Positions 1 through 12,485 of a stretch of 64,000 nucleotides of DNA are shown piece by piece (the first letter of the stretch is position 1; every line of letters starts with the position of its first letter). This stretch comes from Anisakis pegreffii (taxonomy: Eukaryota > Nematoda > Chromadorea > Rhabditida > Anisakidae). The notes beneath the pieces are model-generated. The model saw only the letters and a program-made list of their open reading frames with translations. It had not been told where the DNA came from and ran no database searches. The DNA lies in NCBI GenBank assembly GCA_035041965.1, contig JAPYMA010000323.1, forward strand, positions 19,099-83,098, written 5' to 3'. Made by a program: the position numbers and the translations under genes.

Positions 1-83
1 ACTGATCAGTTTACCATTAAACAGTTCTCATCTCAAATCACATCTACAAATCAAAAACAAATCAAATCAATTGATCAACAAAC

Positions 84-3000
84 CATTTCCGAGCAGACTG
101 AGAACATTCGGTTGACCACTCGACTGCAGTAATGTTGCCAATGCATTCAACTGTGTTCCTAATGTTGTGTTCGGCGCTGCTAACGATGCGTTTTGTGCGT
201 TTTGGAGCAACTGGCAACAATAATCCTTTATAGCAATAATCATATTTATAATAAGTCAAACAGATCATAAATATTACAAGGACGTCGTCGATTTGTCTAC
301 TAGGCGAACGAGACTCCCAAACGAAAATCAACCAACCTATGGGGACAGATCAGATGATGATGGTAATAAAAAAATGCTAAAATTCAAGAAAACATTAGTC
401 AGCCACATATAGGATTTGTTCAGGAGATGGACGGAAAATGTCCTCCCTTCCCTCCCCCCGCTGAAAAAATAACTGAATTTTGAGGTGGATGATTTTTCAG
501 CACCTTCTCCACCCCCTCCCCATCCTTTTTCCCATTTCCTTCTCCCTCCCCTTTTTCCCATTTTTTAAAACCGACAGGGGGCAGCCTATGGCCGCGCTAC
601 ATGGCCGAGGGTGAGTGCATACCCATACATATCGATGATAGTGATAATAACCTGTTGAATAGAAGCAGCAATGTTAGTAGTATTTTGTACAGTTGGTGAT
701 GTAGACGATGGTACAGTGATACTCTTTTTCGCTTCTTTTTCCTTCTGTGTGTCAGCAAATTTGACGACAATCGGTGTGGAACAACCCTGTAAAGGATACA
801 TCTGATGAATATGGATACGAATTCACTGCGATCACAAATACATCTGAAAGGAAAAAAGAAGACAAAAATGAAAAGAATGAAGAAGCATTAAACTAAATGA
901 ATGAATAATAATCGACAGTCACATTCACATTCGAAAACGACAAACTGATTACGATCATGATGAGGATTGATAATCAATGATAATAAGCAACATAACGAGT
1001 GGATGCAGTGGGGTGATAACGACAAAAGCGATTTCATAACGCATCAAAATACGCTAACGATTAATTCATTGATTCCTCATCATATCCTCATTTCATTTTC
1101 TGGCGCTACACCCTACGGATCCAAGGAGCAATCGCCCTCCGGCTCGGAATCTACTACCTCATAACCACAAATGTGGCCGCCCTTCATAAACATCTGATCT
1201 GGAAATCAGTTATGCCAAATGGTGGTGATCTGAATACAGCCACCAGAAGTTGAGTAGTTGAGCAGAGGGCGATTCTATGCTATTGGTAGCAGTATTTGGA
1301 TGTGGTCAAGTCATATATAGGGTATGTTGTTGATATGTACTGTACAAACCTCCATAGTTAACGATTGATGCATTTGTCTGATTGCTTGTTGCGCATAAGA
1401 ACGATTTGAAAACGTCACAAACGCACAGCCTGGAACAAAACGAACAACAGTACACTACAGTACTCTAGCACGGCAATACGCACGGTATTGCTGCAGTAGT
1501 ACAGTATCACGATACAACACACTACAGTACATTCACATCGAGTTTCGGTTGGTGTGCTCGTTGTTGTGGCCGTTCTATCGCCTTCTGATTGACGGAAATC
1601 ATCTAACGTTTACATCTAACGATCACTTTAACATAAATCCGATTGAACTGAGTGAGTTCAAGGAAAGAAGAAATTCATTGAGATTGATACGTAGTAATAG
1701 TAGTAAGTATTGCACAGACTGTGTTATTTTCAGCTAGGACTCGCTACGAGTCAATTCAAATCAAATTGAATTGATCTGAGTGATCGCTGATACAAACTGC
1801 TCAAGTCTTTTTGCGGTTGCATCACCTTCGAACTAACCGCAGCGTTCACGAACGAACAGAATTAAATACCATCGAAGCACACCCAACTAATTAACTCATC
1901 AATGCATTTCTTACAAATACATACATACATACATAAAAACATACGTGGACAACAGAAGGAAATCAATATGAAATGAATCGAGTTGACTTGAGTTGAGTTC
2001 AAAAATGAAACAAAGGAGCAACGAATACAACAAAGATGCAAATGATTAGTTTCTTCATATCGCAGCAACCAACTCTCGGTGCAATGCCAATATTACACAC
2101 ATTCATTTTCAATGAATATACAACACTGAACTGTCAACACATACGCGCACACAAATCCCGATGCGGGAAAGGAAAGTAAGTAATGAAAATAAAATTTGAA
2201 ACAAACGAAGCATTTTCAAGTTTATTTAATCGACTAGCAAAGAGGAGTAGTGATAAAATAAGCATGCAGTGATACGTATTAAAATCGACTTGATATTTTA
2301 CGATCTCATTTGGATTGGTCATCTCAATCAACTGAACACAAAATGCAATAAAACAAAATTTGGACTGGTCTGACAGCAAAATAACTGATATAATATTCGT
2401 ATTGATCTTTATTAAAGACTATGAATAATTCAGGATAAGACATTTAAAAACGCAAATAATATCAATGAATCTATCTGAAAACATCTAGTGATTCGAATAA
2501 GTTACTATAAAATTACTAAAAGTACTAAAAATTACTATAAATTTGTTAGGTATATCAAATAATCATCTCTTTGCGAGAGTATTTGTTGATAATTTAACTT
2601 CACCATCAACTGCACTAAATATTCTAATTCACCAATGCTAACTTAATTGTGTCATATCAAATTTGCTGATGAAACAGCAGTTGATATACGAGAATTTTTC
2701 TAATGATACTTCAAAGATATCGCAAAATTCAACGACGAAACCGAGTTGCATTATAAGAATCATCAAAACTTTTTTACTTTCCTCAAATACGAAACAAATG
2801 AAGAGAAATAAAAAACAAAACTTATATAATAGACTTATATCGATAATCTATATTGATAATATATACAAAATAGAAACAAAATAATAATCTATAATATCGA
2901 TAATCTAATCGAAGATTTATAATAATTAATAATGACGAACGACAATAACGATTATTAAACAAACGAACATGATACAAAGAAAATACTACATTAAATCAAT

Positions 3001-3953
3001 CTAAACCCGAACTAAAACTTATAAATTGCTACTAACCTCTACTTTTGCCGTCCGCATCCTTCAGCACGGTACAATCCTCGATATGTCCGAATTGCTCGAA
3101 CATTTCTTTGACATCGTCTTCGCTCAACCGCTTATTTATCATTCCAACGAACAACTTCCTTTCTTAAATTGTATTAATAATTTTATACGGTGAAATAGGC
3201 AAACAATTGAGATGAACAAGACTAATAAGAGAACACAAACCATTTCTATTCTCGCAATCGGCAGGTTTCATTTGAACAGGATGATGCATTTGTGGTAATA
3301 TACGAATATTATGTAGGGCAGCTTGTGCTGAGATGGCATCAACACGACGGTAGAACGTTACAAAGCAACATCCTTCAAAATATCACCGGTATTAAATCCA
3401 AATTTCAATTTTTTAAATTCAATATAACGTTCAAATTAGATGAAAAATAACCGACCTCGACTCACTTGCGTGGTTTTATCACGTAAAACGTTCAACTGAT
3501 AAACTGATCCGAACTGTTCGAACAGCTCACGACATTCTTTTTCACCCCACGATCGTGGTACCTATTAATTACAAATAACCGGTGAACTTATTGCTAACCG
3601 ATATGAAATCCTACCAAAAATAACTTCCTTTCTTCAGTTCTATTAATAATTTTATACGGCGTAACGAGTGAATAATTGAGATGAATATGACTAATGATGG
3701 AACACAAAGCATTTCTATTCTCGTAATCAGCAGGTCTCAAACAGTGATATTCATTTCTTGATAATAGAAAACAATAATAAGCAATACATGCGTAATAATA
3801 CTATACAAATAAATGATCACATCAATAATAAAAACTACTCACCTGTCCCACAAACATTTTGATCGTGTCTGGGTCTGGCTCTCTAGTTGTGGATGCATTT
3901 GTTTGGGCTGGCGGATCTGCGCTCATTTTTGGACTATCAGAGTCCGGTTTCAT
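84..3953 (-). CDS. etr-1: CELF/ETR-1 (Bruno-like) RNA-binding protein, 5' part
   Basis: CELF proteins bind GU-rich RNA and control alternative splicing, translation and mRNA decay through two N-terminal RRMs and one C-terminal RRM. Exons on the minus strand, in transcript order, are 3953-3843, 3561-3456, 3372-3241, 3162-3037, 1429-1350, 786-652 and 210-84; phases fit at every junction. The start at 3953 gives 30 variable residues before [11 protein letters not shown], the family's typical entry into RRM1. RRM1 continues [20 protein letters not shown] and [11 protein letters not shown]2 reads [17 protein letters not shown], then SRGCAFVTF and [18 protein letters not shown]. The last visible exon, [13 protein letters not shown]..., is Ala/Leu/Gln-rich and matches the CELF linker. 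The linker remainder and RRM3 lie beyond base 1. Seen: exons and motifs. Known: family function. The symbol follows the C. elegans orthologue; which CELF paralogue this is was not tested. Confidence 0.93.
3616..3760 (-). repeat. Degenerate duplicate of a CELF exon-intron-exon junction
   Basis: Inside CELF intron 1, this stretch closely resembles 3146-3290, which holds the 3' end of exon 3, all of intron 3 and the 5' end of exon 4. Shared landmarks in the same order are aacttcctttctt, attaataattttatacgg, aattgagatgaa, atttctattctcg and cagcaggt. The copy keeps a readable tail on the minus strand (RPADYENRN against KPADCENRN) but has no complete exon, so it is probably a dead partial duplication. 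Confidence 0.8.
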
Positions 3954-4686
3954 TTAAACCGGATTTACGAAAATATGAATATATCTATAACAGTTTTACT
4001 ATTAGAGGATTTCGTAAAGAATGAGTTGATATTCAGTCGAGTTGATTACGCTGAAATTTACACGCGTTCAACGCGTTCAACAGAGCATATTGTTGACGAT
4101 ACCATGCTCAACGAACAAATTCATCAACAACTCAAATATCATGTGCATGCGTTTCGTTGAAGATCAATTATGCATGTCTCCTTCAACCATACACAACAAC
4201 AAAAAAGAAAGCGCATCAACCATGACTGCATCAACAAAACACCACAGCGTTATGAACAAATTCTTAAAGTTTATCACGGTAAATGTAAAAAACTCAATTT
4301 GGACAAGTCTGGTACTAAATCTATGCAAAAAAGAGTTGCCTTGACCCTAGCTTTAAGCTTCTGCTTAATTTCACGCTTTACAATAGATTTCATTAAGCGA
4401 TCAAACAAGCAGACATCACACAAATTGTGGCGAAAAGAGCGAATTCTTTTCCCGGCTCCGAGGCGACCAGCAAAAGGCGGAGCTATGCACGAAGAGCCAA
4501 TGACTCGCTCGTGATGAACATTCAACGTTACACTACAAATTTCACAGTTATTTCCATCAGCGATTCTTCAGATATAAATCATCGTGAAACTGTGATTAAT
4601 ATTGCAAATTTATTATTCTTACGTGTCTGATGATAAATTTGCATTAGTGCACAAATTTATTGTTACAATTATCTTATTGTCTATTA

Positions 4687-4877
4687 CGGTGGTCTTCATT
4701 CTTGGGTGCTTCATTACCCCTTCGATGGTCTAGTAGGCCGTCATTATCCTCTCTCGCGCTGCAATAATTTACTGCCTCCTCGGATAACGTCACAACTAAT
4801 TTCCTGATCCCCTCCATTACCCCTGACACCCCCGAATTACTCAAAGATGGGTAATTTTCCCCCTATGGGATCCCATG
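4687..4877 (+). mobile_element. hAT-like miniature element, copy 1
   Basis: This copy shares with 8705-8895 (opposite strand) and 21783-21860 the blocks gggtgcttcattacccctt, ggccgtcatta and cccctgacaccc. Its left end is a degraded form of the CAGTGGTTCTCA terminus seen in copy 3. GTCTATTA at 4679-4686 and GTCTATTG at 4878-4885 could be a decayed 8-bp target duplication, the size expected for hAT elements. The right end is uncertain because homology to copy 2 stops about ten bases earlier. No coding capacity. Confidence 0.6.
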
Positions 4878-7800
4878 GTCTATTGATATTTCATTTGTTC
4901 GTAAAATGCTTGCTCTACTAAGCGTCAACTGTGTATATTAACTCAAGGTCCAGATGTGCCGAATGGCTCCTGAAATTGCTCCTTCCAACGGTCAGGTAGA
5001 GCGAAACAATCAGAGGGACATAGACCAAAACGAGTAGGGAGTGGCCCCTCCGCAACAATTTTACTCCCCCGACAACATTACTCATAACTGTTAACCGTTT
5101 GGACAGCATCGCTTCAAAATGCAAAATTGTAAAGTAATGAAAAGTAACGATGAGAATAATAATCGCGTACGCACATCGCATTCAGTGATAAGCACCTAAT
5201 ATCTCTTGAATGTAACGATAACAGATCGCCTAGTAGAGAGCCTCAGTACGAATCCACAAAGCCGTGCGCAGTAAACTCCCCTCAGCCGAAACAGAGCACC
5301 ATAGGGTGCTAGCTAACTTAGCCCGGAGATACGAAGAGATAGTTGATTCGATGGAACACAGCCCAGCTCAATGTGGAGAGTGGTCGGCTTTGACAGGCCG
5401 GGCCGTGTGGCTACTATCTGTCTGTTCAATTTACATTGACAAAATGTGATTGATGAGGCTAAACCACAACAATAATGACTGCGCAATTGATTTCAGTTCG
5501 TTACTGATATGAGAAACAGAAATTAAACTTTTTGATGTGAATTAAACAGAAATTAAACTTTTTCAAAACGTTTTGATGTGGACATCATGAAAATGACGAC
5601 GAATTCATTTCCACAAATTGATTTATTTGAACGTGAAGAAGAATATAACGGAATAAATGATGGACGGCAATCGATGGAAGGTTGGCTGACTAGCGCGCAG
5701 AACGGAATCGAATTAAATTCATAAGAGGTTCGACAAATTAAGTGTGTACACAGAACACATAACAAAACAAAATTGGATGTGTGATTCGTATAGACAAATA
5801 AATGAACGAACGCTACTGATTGTAATAAAACAGTTGAAACAGTTGTGTGTATTGCCTATATTTATAGTGCATTGCCTAACGCTGCATTTTATGGTGTTTT
5901 TTTTCGTTGTTCGGTTTAATGATAATGATTAGAAATATATTTTCGATTGTTGATATGAGTGATCGCAAATGATTTATTGCCGAAATAACTGGTGGCAGTG
6001 AACGACATTAGAGTTTACTTTTAAACGCAATGCACAAATATGACCGTCCATTGTTTGTCTGCTTTTTCTTAAATTTTACGGCAATCATCATAACATTTCA
6101 ATTAGAAATTCGTTTTCAAATTTGCTTGTTTCGGGACTGCATAGAAGGACTGAATTATATGTTTAAGACAGATTTTGCATTCGTATTAAATGACAAATGA
6201 AACAATTCAATGATTAATTGCTATATTCAAAACAAACGACCAATCGCAATTGAAACTGATTGATAGTTCCTTCAAAATAAAAAAAAGCACTCACCGTCAA
6301 CAAAATCGAATCTGAATATAGACAACAAAAACAAAACCGAAGTGGAACGTTCTATATTTTCGAATGGAATGTTTACGGCTGTTTGAAGAACGGCTCAATT
6401 GACCCATCTATCCGGCCAAATAACTAACTAACTACCTATCTACACCTTTATGTAATCCAAAAGGAACGACAAATAAATGAAAATAAGAATGTGAATGTGT
6501 ATTGAAGTTGACATTGACAGACAGATTTGTGCACGTAATGTAAATGATCAAGGTCATCAGTAGTGGATCATCGCTCGATTGATTGCAATCAATGAACGAG
6601 GGAGTGAACAATCGTGAATCGTTGGTGGATCATGCTTATCTCGGCCGATCGATCGTCAACTGATCACTTATCACATGCACAACGCAATCTCTTTCTTATC
6701 AGCTAGTTTTTATTGCTCCAATACTTTTTATCATTCTTTTACCAGTTCTCAATGATGACGACTAACGGACCGACACTTCATCAATTCAATTCAATCACTC
6801 ATTCAAACCCTATAATGTCATCATAGCATTCACTGTGACAGGACAGAGGTCCTCATGGTGGGAAGAAACTTGAATTTGGGAGTGCCATGGGGAATGAAGT
6901 AGTTGGCAACTCATTATGTTTTGATTTTTTTCGTTCACCTTTATATTGACCACCAAAGTTTTCAAATTACTTATGCTCACTTGATCTGATTGATACCGGC
7001 GATCAATTATCGATGGTAAACATCTTAATCAATGCATCGATTTTCTGATTTTCTGTCTCTAAGAACTATTAAATTGACAGCGGTGAGTGGAATTGAGGTT
7101 ATGTGCACACTGTTGAAGACAGTGAATGTCGATGTGCTGCAAAAACAAGCAGCAGGCACCGGGTAAGCGAGCACGATAAAGATGGCAATAAACGTATTAT
7201 AGTCTGATCCGGACGATACCCTCGGCAATAACATTTTACAATACGACAGTCTACGGGATCGATTCGTCATCTTGCGACCAAACACCATCTTATAAATAAT
7301 TATATTATCAGTAACAGATACCATATAAATACATACCTTATGACCTGTTTTTAGTTGTTATTAAACACGAACGAATAGACACGAATGAATTCAGTCTATT
7401 TGACAATGTATCAAAAACACAATAAACGATTATATTTAATCTATCAAATACTGATAGTAAAAGGACTTCGGCATGATACAATAGATATGAGGAATGAATT
7501 GAAGAGAATAGACTGCCTCTGAGGATCGGTAGATGCATCCTCATCCTCATCATCACCCACCCATCATCCATCCACTGCAAATGAAACACTGAATGGAATA
7601 TCTTTCTATATGAATAATAAACAAACACATGTTCAATCATGAATCTCTGCAACGAATCTCGTAAACTAGCAGTGAACAACTGTTATGAACAATGATCGAT
7701 ATATGAGTTGAACCTGGAGGAGTGTTACTTCAAATTACATATGAAACTTTATTTGTTATTTGGTAATATCCATATCGCAATGCTTTATTCTTATTTATAA

Positions 7801-8704
7801 CTTCTCACTTCCTTCAGTCTCATATATCTTTACAAAGACACCATCATTATGCATTACAAATAGAACAGATGTTCAGTTACAACACCGCAATGATACACCT
7901 CAAGCATAAGCAATCGCTTTATAGTATTCAATCAACTCACAAAATGATTTCGATATAGATCAGTGATAATACTATTACTATATAAATATTATGATTATTT
8001 GTCTTTAAATTTTAGATATTCATTGATATTATGCAATATCAAATGTTGGAGTGGGATGATATTACAACGAGTGAACCGATTGAACTCGGTGTTAACTTGA
8101 TTTTAAACTCTTGAAAACAAAATAATCAAACAATAACAAATCACTTCACTTCAATTAGTCAAGTAAACTCAGCCAAAATATATCACCTCTCCTGATAACA
8201 GTGGTTCACATTGGAATGATTTGAAGATGTTTGGTGGGATTGAATAGGTTAAAAAATTATTCTTGATTAATTGGTCACACAATTCTTTCATAACTCTTCA
8301 ATACCATTTTCAGAATGCTTCTTCAATCTTCAATCTTCTTCTTCTTCAATCTTTCTAAATTACCGTCGAATTGATCGTTAGGTCAATTTCTGATTTGATT
8401 TCTGATTTCTTTCTCGCTAAATGCGACGGACTATTAGAGCGAGGAGGGGAGATGGGAATAGCAAGCCATCGCATGGAGAATTTTTGGATGAGGAATGACG
8501 ATCTGTCATATAACCAAAGGGCCATAGGGTATGATAGTATTAGATCGCATAGGGCCTAGTAATAGATCAGTGCTTCTCACGATCTCGCGACTCATGTGAG
8601 ATCGTGAAGATGATAGTGATATTGTTAGTAATATTGTTCTAGTTCACTTCTATCATATATAATGAATCCGTTGACAGAACATAAAGATACACCTTCGTTT
8701 AACT

Positions 8705-8895
8705 CAGGGGTTTTCATTGCCCACTTTCAAGTTATTTGAGGGTGTCAGGGGGGCAATAGGGGGATCGCGAAATCGATTCTGATGTTATCCGTTCAAATAG
8801 CATTATTGTAACAGGGTGGGAGGGACAGGAGGGGCAGTGACGACCTGCCAGATCATCGGAAGGGGTAATGGAGTACCCGAGCATGGGTACCACTA
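8705..8895 (-). mobile_element. hAT-like miniature element, copy 2
   Basis: This 191-bp element starts CAGGGGTTTTCA. Its other end, read from the minus strand, is TAGTGGTACCCA; both ends resemble the CAGTGGTTCTCA terminus of copy 3. GTTTAACT (8697-8704) and ACTTAACT (8896-8903) flank it and match at six of eight positions, consistent with an aged 8-bp hAT target duplication. It is non-coding and would have been mobilised in trans by a transposase not present in the window. Confidence 0.68.
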
Positions 8896-10477
8896 ACTTA
8901 ACTGCTTCAATTCATCCGAATACCTCTCATCAGCAGAACAAAACTCTTCACTAATAAGCAATGTAATATAGAATGGCAATACAGTTAAATAGATATCCGT
9001 AACAAATCTGCAATATACGTTTAACAACTATCATCTCCGCGTATTTAGATCACAATTGAGCACTTCATTGAAACGACACATTTTCTAATCGAACGCTCAA
9101 TCGAGTAATTTTTTCAAGTGAATCGTTATTGTCAGCAAATAAGGTCAATAAACTCACGATCAGTGTTAGATAAGGTGACGAATAATTTAACGACATTTAT
9201 TCATTCAAATAATTTTAAGTTAACAGATGAAGGCAAATACGATCGTCGGATCATCAATGTACACAAACGGATATTATAACCATTTTCAAACATCGAGTTG
9301 AAATGAATGTCCACTTAAACACTTAAATTTTATGAGCGAGCAAACTGACCAATGACGATGAAAGTGAACAACAACAGCAATAATATCAACTTAAATCGCA
9401 AACGACCGCATCATCACAAAATGCTCAGTTCTGTAACAAACAACATGATAAATTATTGGTATCCATACATAACGTATAAGCCTGAATATACACCCCATCT
9501 CATCATATACATGTTTTCCTGCCCCCTACTCCTCCACCTTACCGTTTTCAAGCTACATATCTTCTCGGTTTTATCTGGATGTTCAAAGTTTCTTTCGTCC
9601 CCCCCCCCGGTCCTCTAACAATAAGTTAATTCCTCGAGATATATTCAGATTTATATGTTAGTTGAATTTAGATTAACAGATACGCACTGTTTTACATTAG
9701 TAACACTTTGATAGATGCGATGTATCAGTTAAGGTTCAAAAGTTAAAGCAACGTTCGTTTTTACTACGGCTTTGTCGAGCGACCATCATCTGTGATATCA
9801 ATGATTTATTTTTATATGAAAGTCACAACTGAAATTGAATTGTTGTCTGATCTCGGCGTTCGTGTGATAAATTGATGTTAAGAGATATTGAGGCATTGAA
9901 GGATCGCACTGAACTCGAGTGTTATTGATGTACCAATTGTTGCATTGTCACGAAATTTGTGAACAGATTCATTTGCCGATTCATGCGTTTCACAACATTC
10001 ATACTGACCGCCAAAATTCATGATCACTTTTCATTAAACTATCCAACAAAAACTCCAATTTTTTTCAGAAACTGAAATATGACTGTTCATTTCTAGGGCA
10101 GTTTATTGCGTAGATTATATCAACTGTCAGTTAGAACATTTAACATACATGAATTGTAAAAAAACATCTTTCAAAATGAGACATCGTGAATTTTTTTGAT
10201 TTGGATTTATAATTCAAGAAATAAATAAACACTTACGAATGTACATATAAACATCAAATTTTCCCAATAAAATACTTACTATTAGACTAATTGAACGATT
10301 ATCATAATAAGAATTGATTTAAAGAAGGCGATAGAAGTAATCGAATTAGAAGAATGGTTCAGTGAATAGCAGTAACAACCAGAACAACGATAATAACATT
10401 AATAAAAGAAGATTAATCATGATAACAGTAGTGATAACGATGATAATGTCAATACTGATACAAAGACCCATACAAGA

Positions 10478-12238
10478 TCAAAAAAGAGCAGAATTTTTTC
10501 GAGCACGTCTAATGATATTCGGTTCAATAAGAGGTTTCAACGTGGTCGTGGTCGAATAGGGCAAATGAAATGCTTCGCTACAGTCTCGTTGTGAACACTT
10601 GATACCAGCTATTAATTTGTCCCAAAATGACCAGATTCGTTCCGAGAGATTTTCCTCTTGTGTCGTTGAATTGTTGCTCTTTATATCATGATCATCATCA
10701 GTGTTATCGTTAATTGTCATAGTTGTTTCTGGATAATGAGTGGTCGTTGGCGTTGTTTCTATGAAATTATTATCCAAACAACATTTGTAATGATGAATAT
10801 CCGAGTTGGATGTATCGACTAACTGCGCATTCAGCGAATCTGATTCCAGGTCGATATGAGACGGGGTAGTTTTTGGATTGTTATCATTACTATTGATATG
10901 GTCGTTGATGTATTGGTCGATAACATCCTTGATAAGCTTATTGGAGGATGGAGAGGCTGAGGTTGTGCTGAATGGCTGTGTTGTGTGGGTTAAGATATCA
11001 GATCGTTTATCATCCTCATTGATCACTCTTATCAGTTCGTTTTGTTTCCGTTTGATAGCGCTCTCCGTATCATCATCAGTATCGGCATCGTCCTCACCGT
11101 CGTCTTCATTCAGTGCATCTAACGACGAATGCCGTGATTCCACTGGTGATATACTGCTCTCCACCAGCAACTCTTCACTTTCTTTGAAATCAGCAAACAG
11201 TTCCGATACCGATTTACTACTTGCCACAACGGCACCTGAATGGCGGCCACGTGAAACTGTTGTTTTCGAATTATTCTTAGCATTGTAATTGATAACGGTG
11301 TTATTATCAGACGTTGGGACTGTGCTGTTGGTATAGTCGGTGATATTGTTGGGTGATGATGGATGGACAGTTGCTGAGGAATTCTGCTGATCACTTGATG
11401 AGTTCGAGAGGGAATGTTGACGAGTTGAGTTGTTTTGTGATGGGGTCTGGTGTTGACTTGATGCTAGTGGAGGTTGTATTGGTGCGGTTGTGGTTGGCCT
11501 ATTCAACAGTGTAGTTTGATGCGACGGAGAGGGTGATGGGTTATTCTTTGTGGTATTATTGGAATGAGAGCTATTGAAATGAAGCATTCGTGAGTGATCA
11601 TCAGCTCGGAACTGATCCTGATCATCTGATCTGGACGACGGCAACAGATGATCGACTGGATTGTGATCATGATTGATCACGGATAGCGGTACGTGTGGGA
11701 TTGATGAGGGCGGACAAGGGTGTAGGTCGTTTGGAAACGGCAACTGCACATTTAGTTCTTCGATCGATTCAACATCGTTTTTGTGATCAGCATTATTACG
11801 ATTATTATTATTATCATTATTATTATTATCACCATTAATATTACCATTATCACTGCTACCGCTGTGATCATCAGATGATCCGATCGCAACTGAATGCGAT
11901 AACAAGGATTGTTCCGTCTTTATCATTCGTAAAGTATTCAATCCCTTGTTCAACTCTTCCGATGGTACTCTACTGCTACTGCTATCCTGATGATGTTCTC
12001 CTTTTGAGAATACTTCTTTCTCATTGTTATGGTCACCACCACCAGTACAAGGATAAATATTTTTTGAATGAGAAGACACAATGTTCAAAACATTACCACC
12101 ATCGTTGACACTGTTATCATTATCGTAATGCTCTTCACCAATATCCGGTAAAATCGCACTGCAGATGCAGAAATAAAACAGCTTGGTTAATATCAACCAT
12201 TTCGTTAGAGATATCTGATGGCGATTCATAATACACAC
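10478..12238 (-). CDS. Putative secreted Asn/Ser/Thr-rich protein, single exon, 586 aa
   Basis: I recognise no family. The ORF starts at ATG 12238; a second ATG three codons on (MNRHQISLTKW) is an alternative start. Residues about 13-29 (KWLILTKLFYFCICSAI) form a hydrophobic segment typical of a signal peptide. The rest is low complexity: Asn/Asp runs near residues 120-155, Ser/Thr/Pro/His-rich tracts with many NxS/T sites, and an acidic patch EDDGEDDADTDDDTE. The C-terminal third has cysteines in HYKCCLDN and IKCSQRDCSEAF and a basic tail RRARKNSALF. The gene starts 248 bases after the PEX5 stop on the same strand, so a shared polycistronic transcript is possible but unproven. An open frame this long in AT-rich DNA, with a leader, argues for a real gene; function unknown. 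Confidence 0.72.
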   Translation of the reverse strand: MCIMNRHQISLTKWLILTKLFYFCICSAILPDIGEEHYDNDNSVNDGGNVLNIVSSHSKNIYPCTGGGDHNNEKEVFSKGEHHQDSSSSRVPSEELNKGLNTLRMIKTEQSLLSHSVAIGSSDDHSGSSDNGNINGDNNNNDNNNNRNNADHKNDVESIEELNVQLPFPNDLHPCPPSSIPHVPLSVINHDHNPVDHLLPSSRSDDQDQFRADDHSRMLHFNSSHSNNTTKNNPSPSPSHQTTLLNRPTTTAPIQPPLASSQHQTPSQNNSTRQHSLSNSSSDQQNSSATVHPSSPNNITDYTNSTVPTSDNNTVINYNAKNNSKTTVSRGRHSGAVVASSKSVSELFADFKESEELLVESSISPVESRHSSLDALNEDDGEDDADTDDDTESAIKRKQNELIRVINEDDKRSDILTHTTQPFSTTSASPSSNKLIKDVIDQYINDHINSNDNNPKTTPSHIDLESDSLNAQLVDTSNSDIHHYKCCLDNNFIETTPTTTHYPETTMTINDNTDDDHDIKSNNSTTQEENLSERIWSFWDKLIAGIKCSQRDCSEAFHLPYSTTTTLKPLIEPNIIRRARKNSALF

Positions 12239-12485
12239 AATATTTCAATTGGATTATCGGATAAAGCTGCTGCTGATATCTGTTGATGAACAGAGAGCTG
12301 GAGTAATAATTCGTAAAAAATAGTGGTTGTTTACCAGGAAAATGATATGATATGATAAGAATAACAGTAAATATGTGACTTGATCTGATGATGTGAGTTG
12401 AAGCGGCGCAGCAAAGTGAACGCGATTAGTTGATGAATAAATAAAATAACGAATTGAATGAAAGTGTTCGCTGATAAGTTCGCTG

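Larger units (their letters stand above)
3954..10477. other. Gene-poor intergenic stretch of 6.5 kb
   Basis: No reading frame here has recognisable domain content or a convincing splice pattern. The visible structure is two hAT-like repeat copies (4687-4877 and 8705-8895), a short local duplication near 5520-5580 (attaaactttttgatgtg and attaaactttttcaaaacg), and AT-rich DNA. It lies upstream of the CELF start at 3953, so promoter and 5' untranslated sequence of that gene should be within it, but no element can be pinned down. Confidence 0.6.

Noticed and set aside
10878..11288. 136-codon plus-strand ORF rich in Leu/Ser
   Set aside because: It is the antisense shadow of the low-complexity secreted protein on the minus strand and has no leader or domain of its own.
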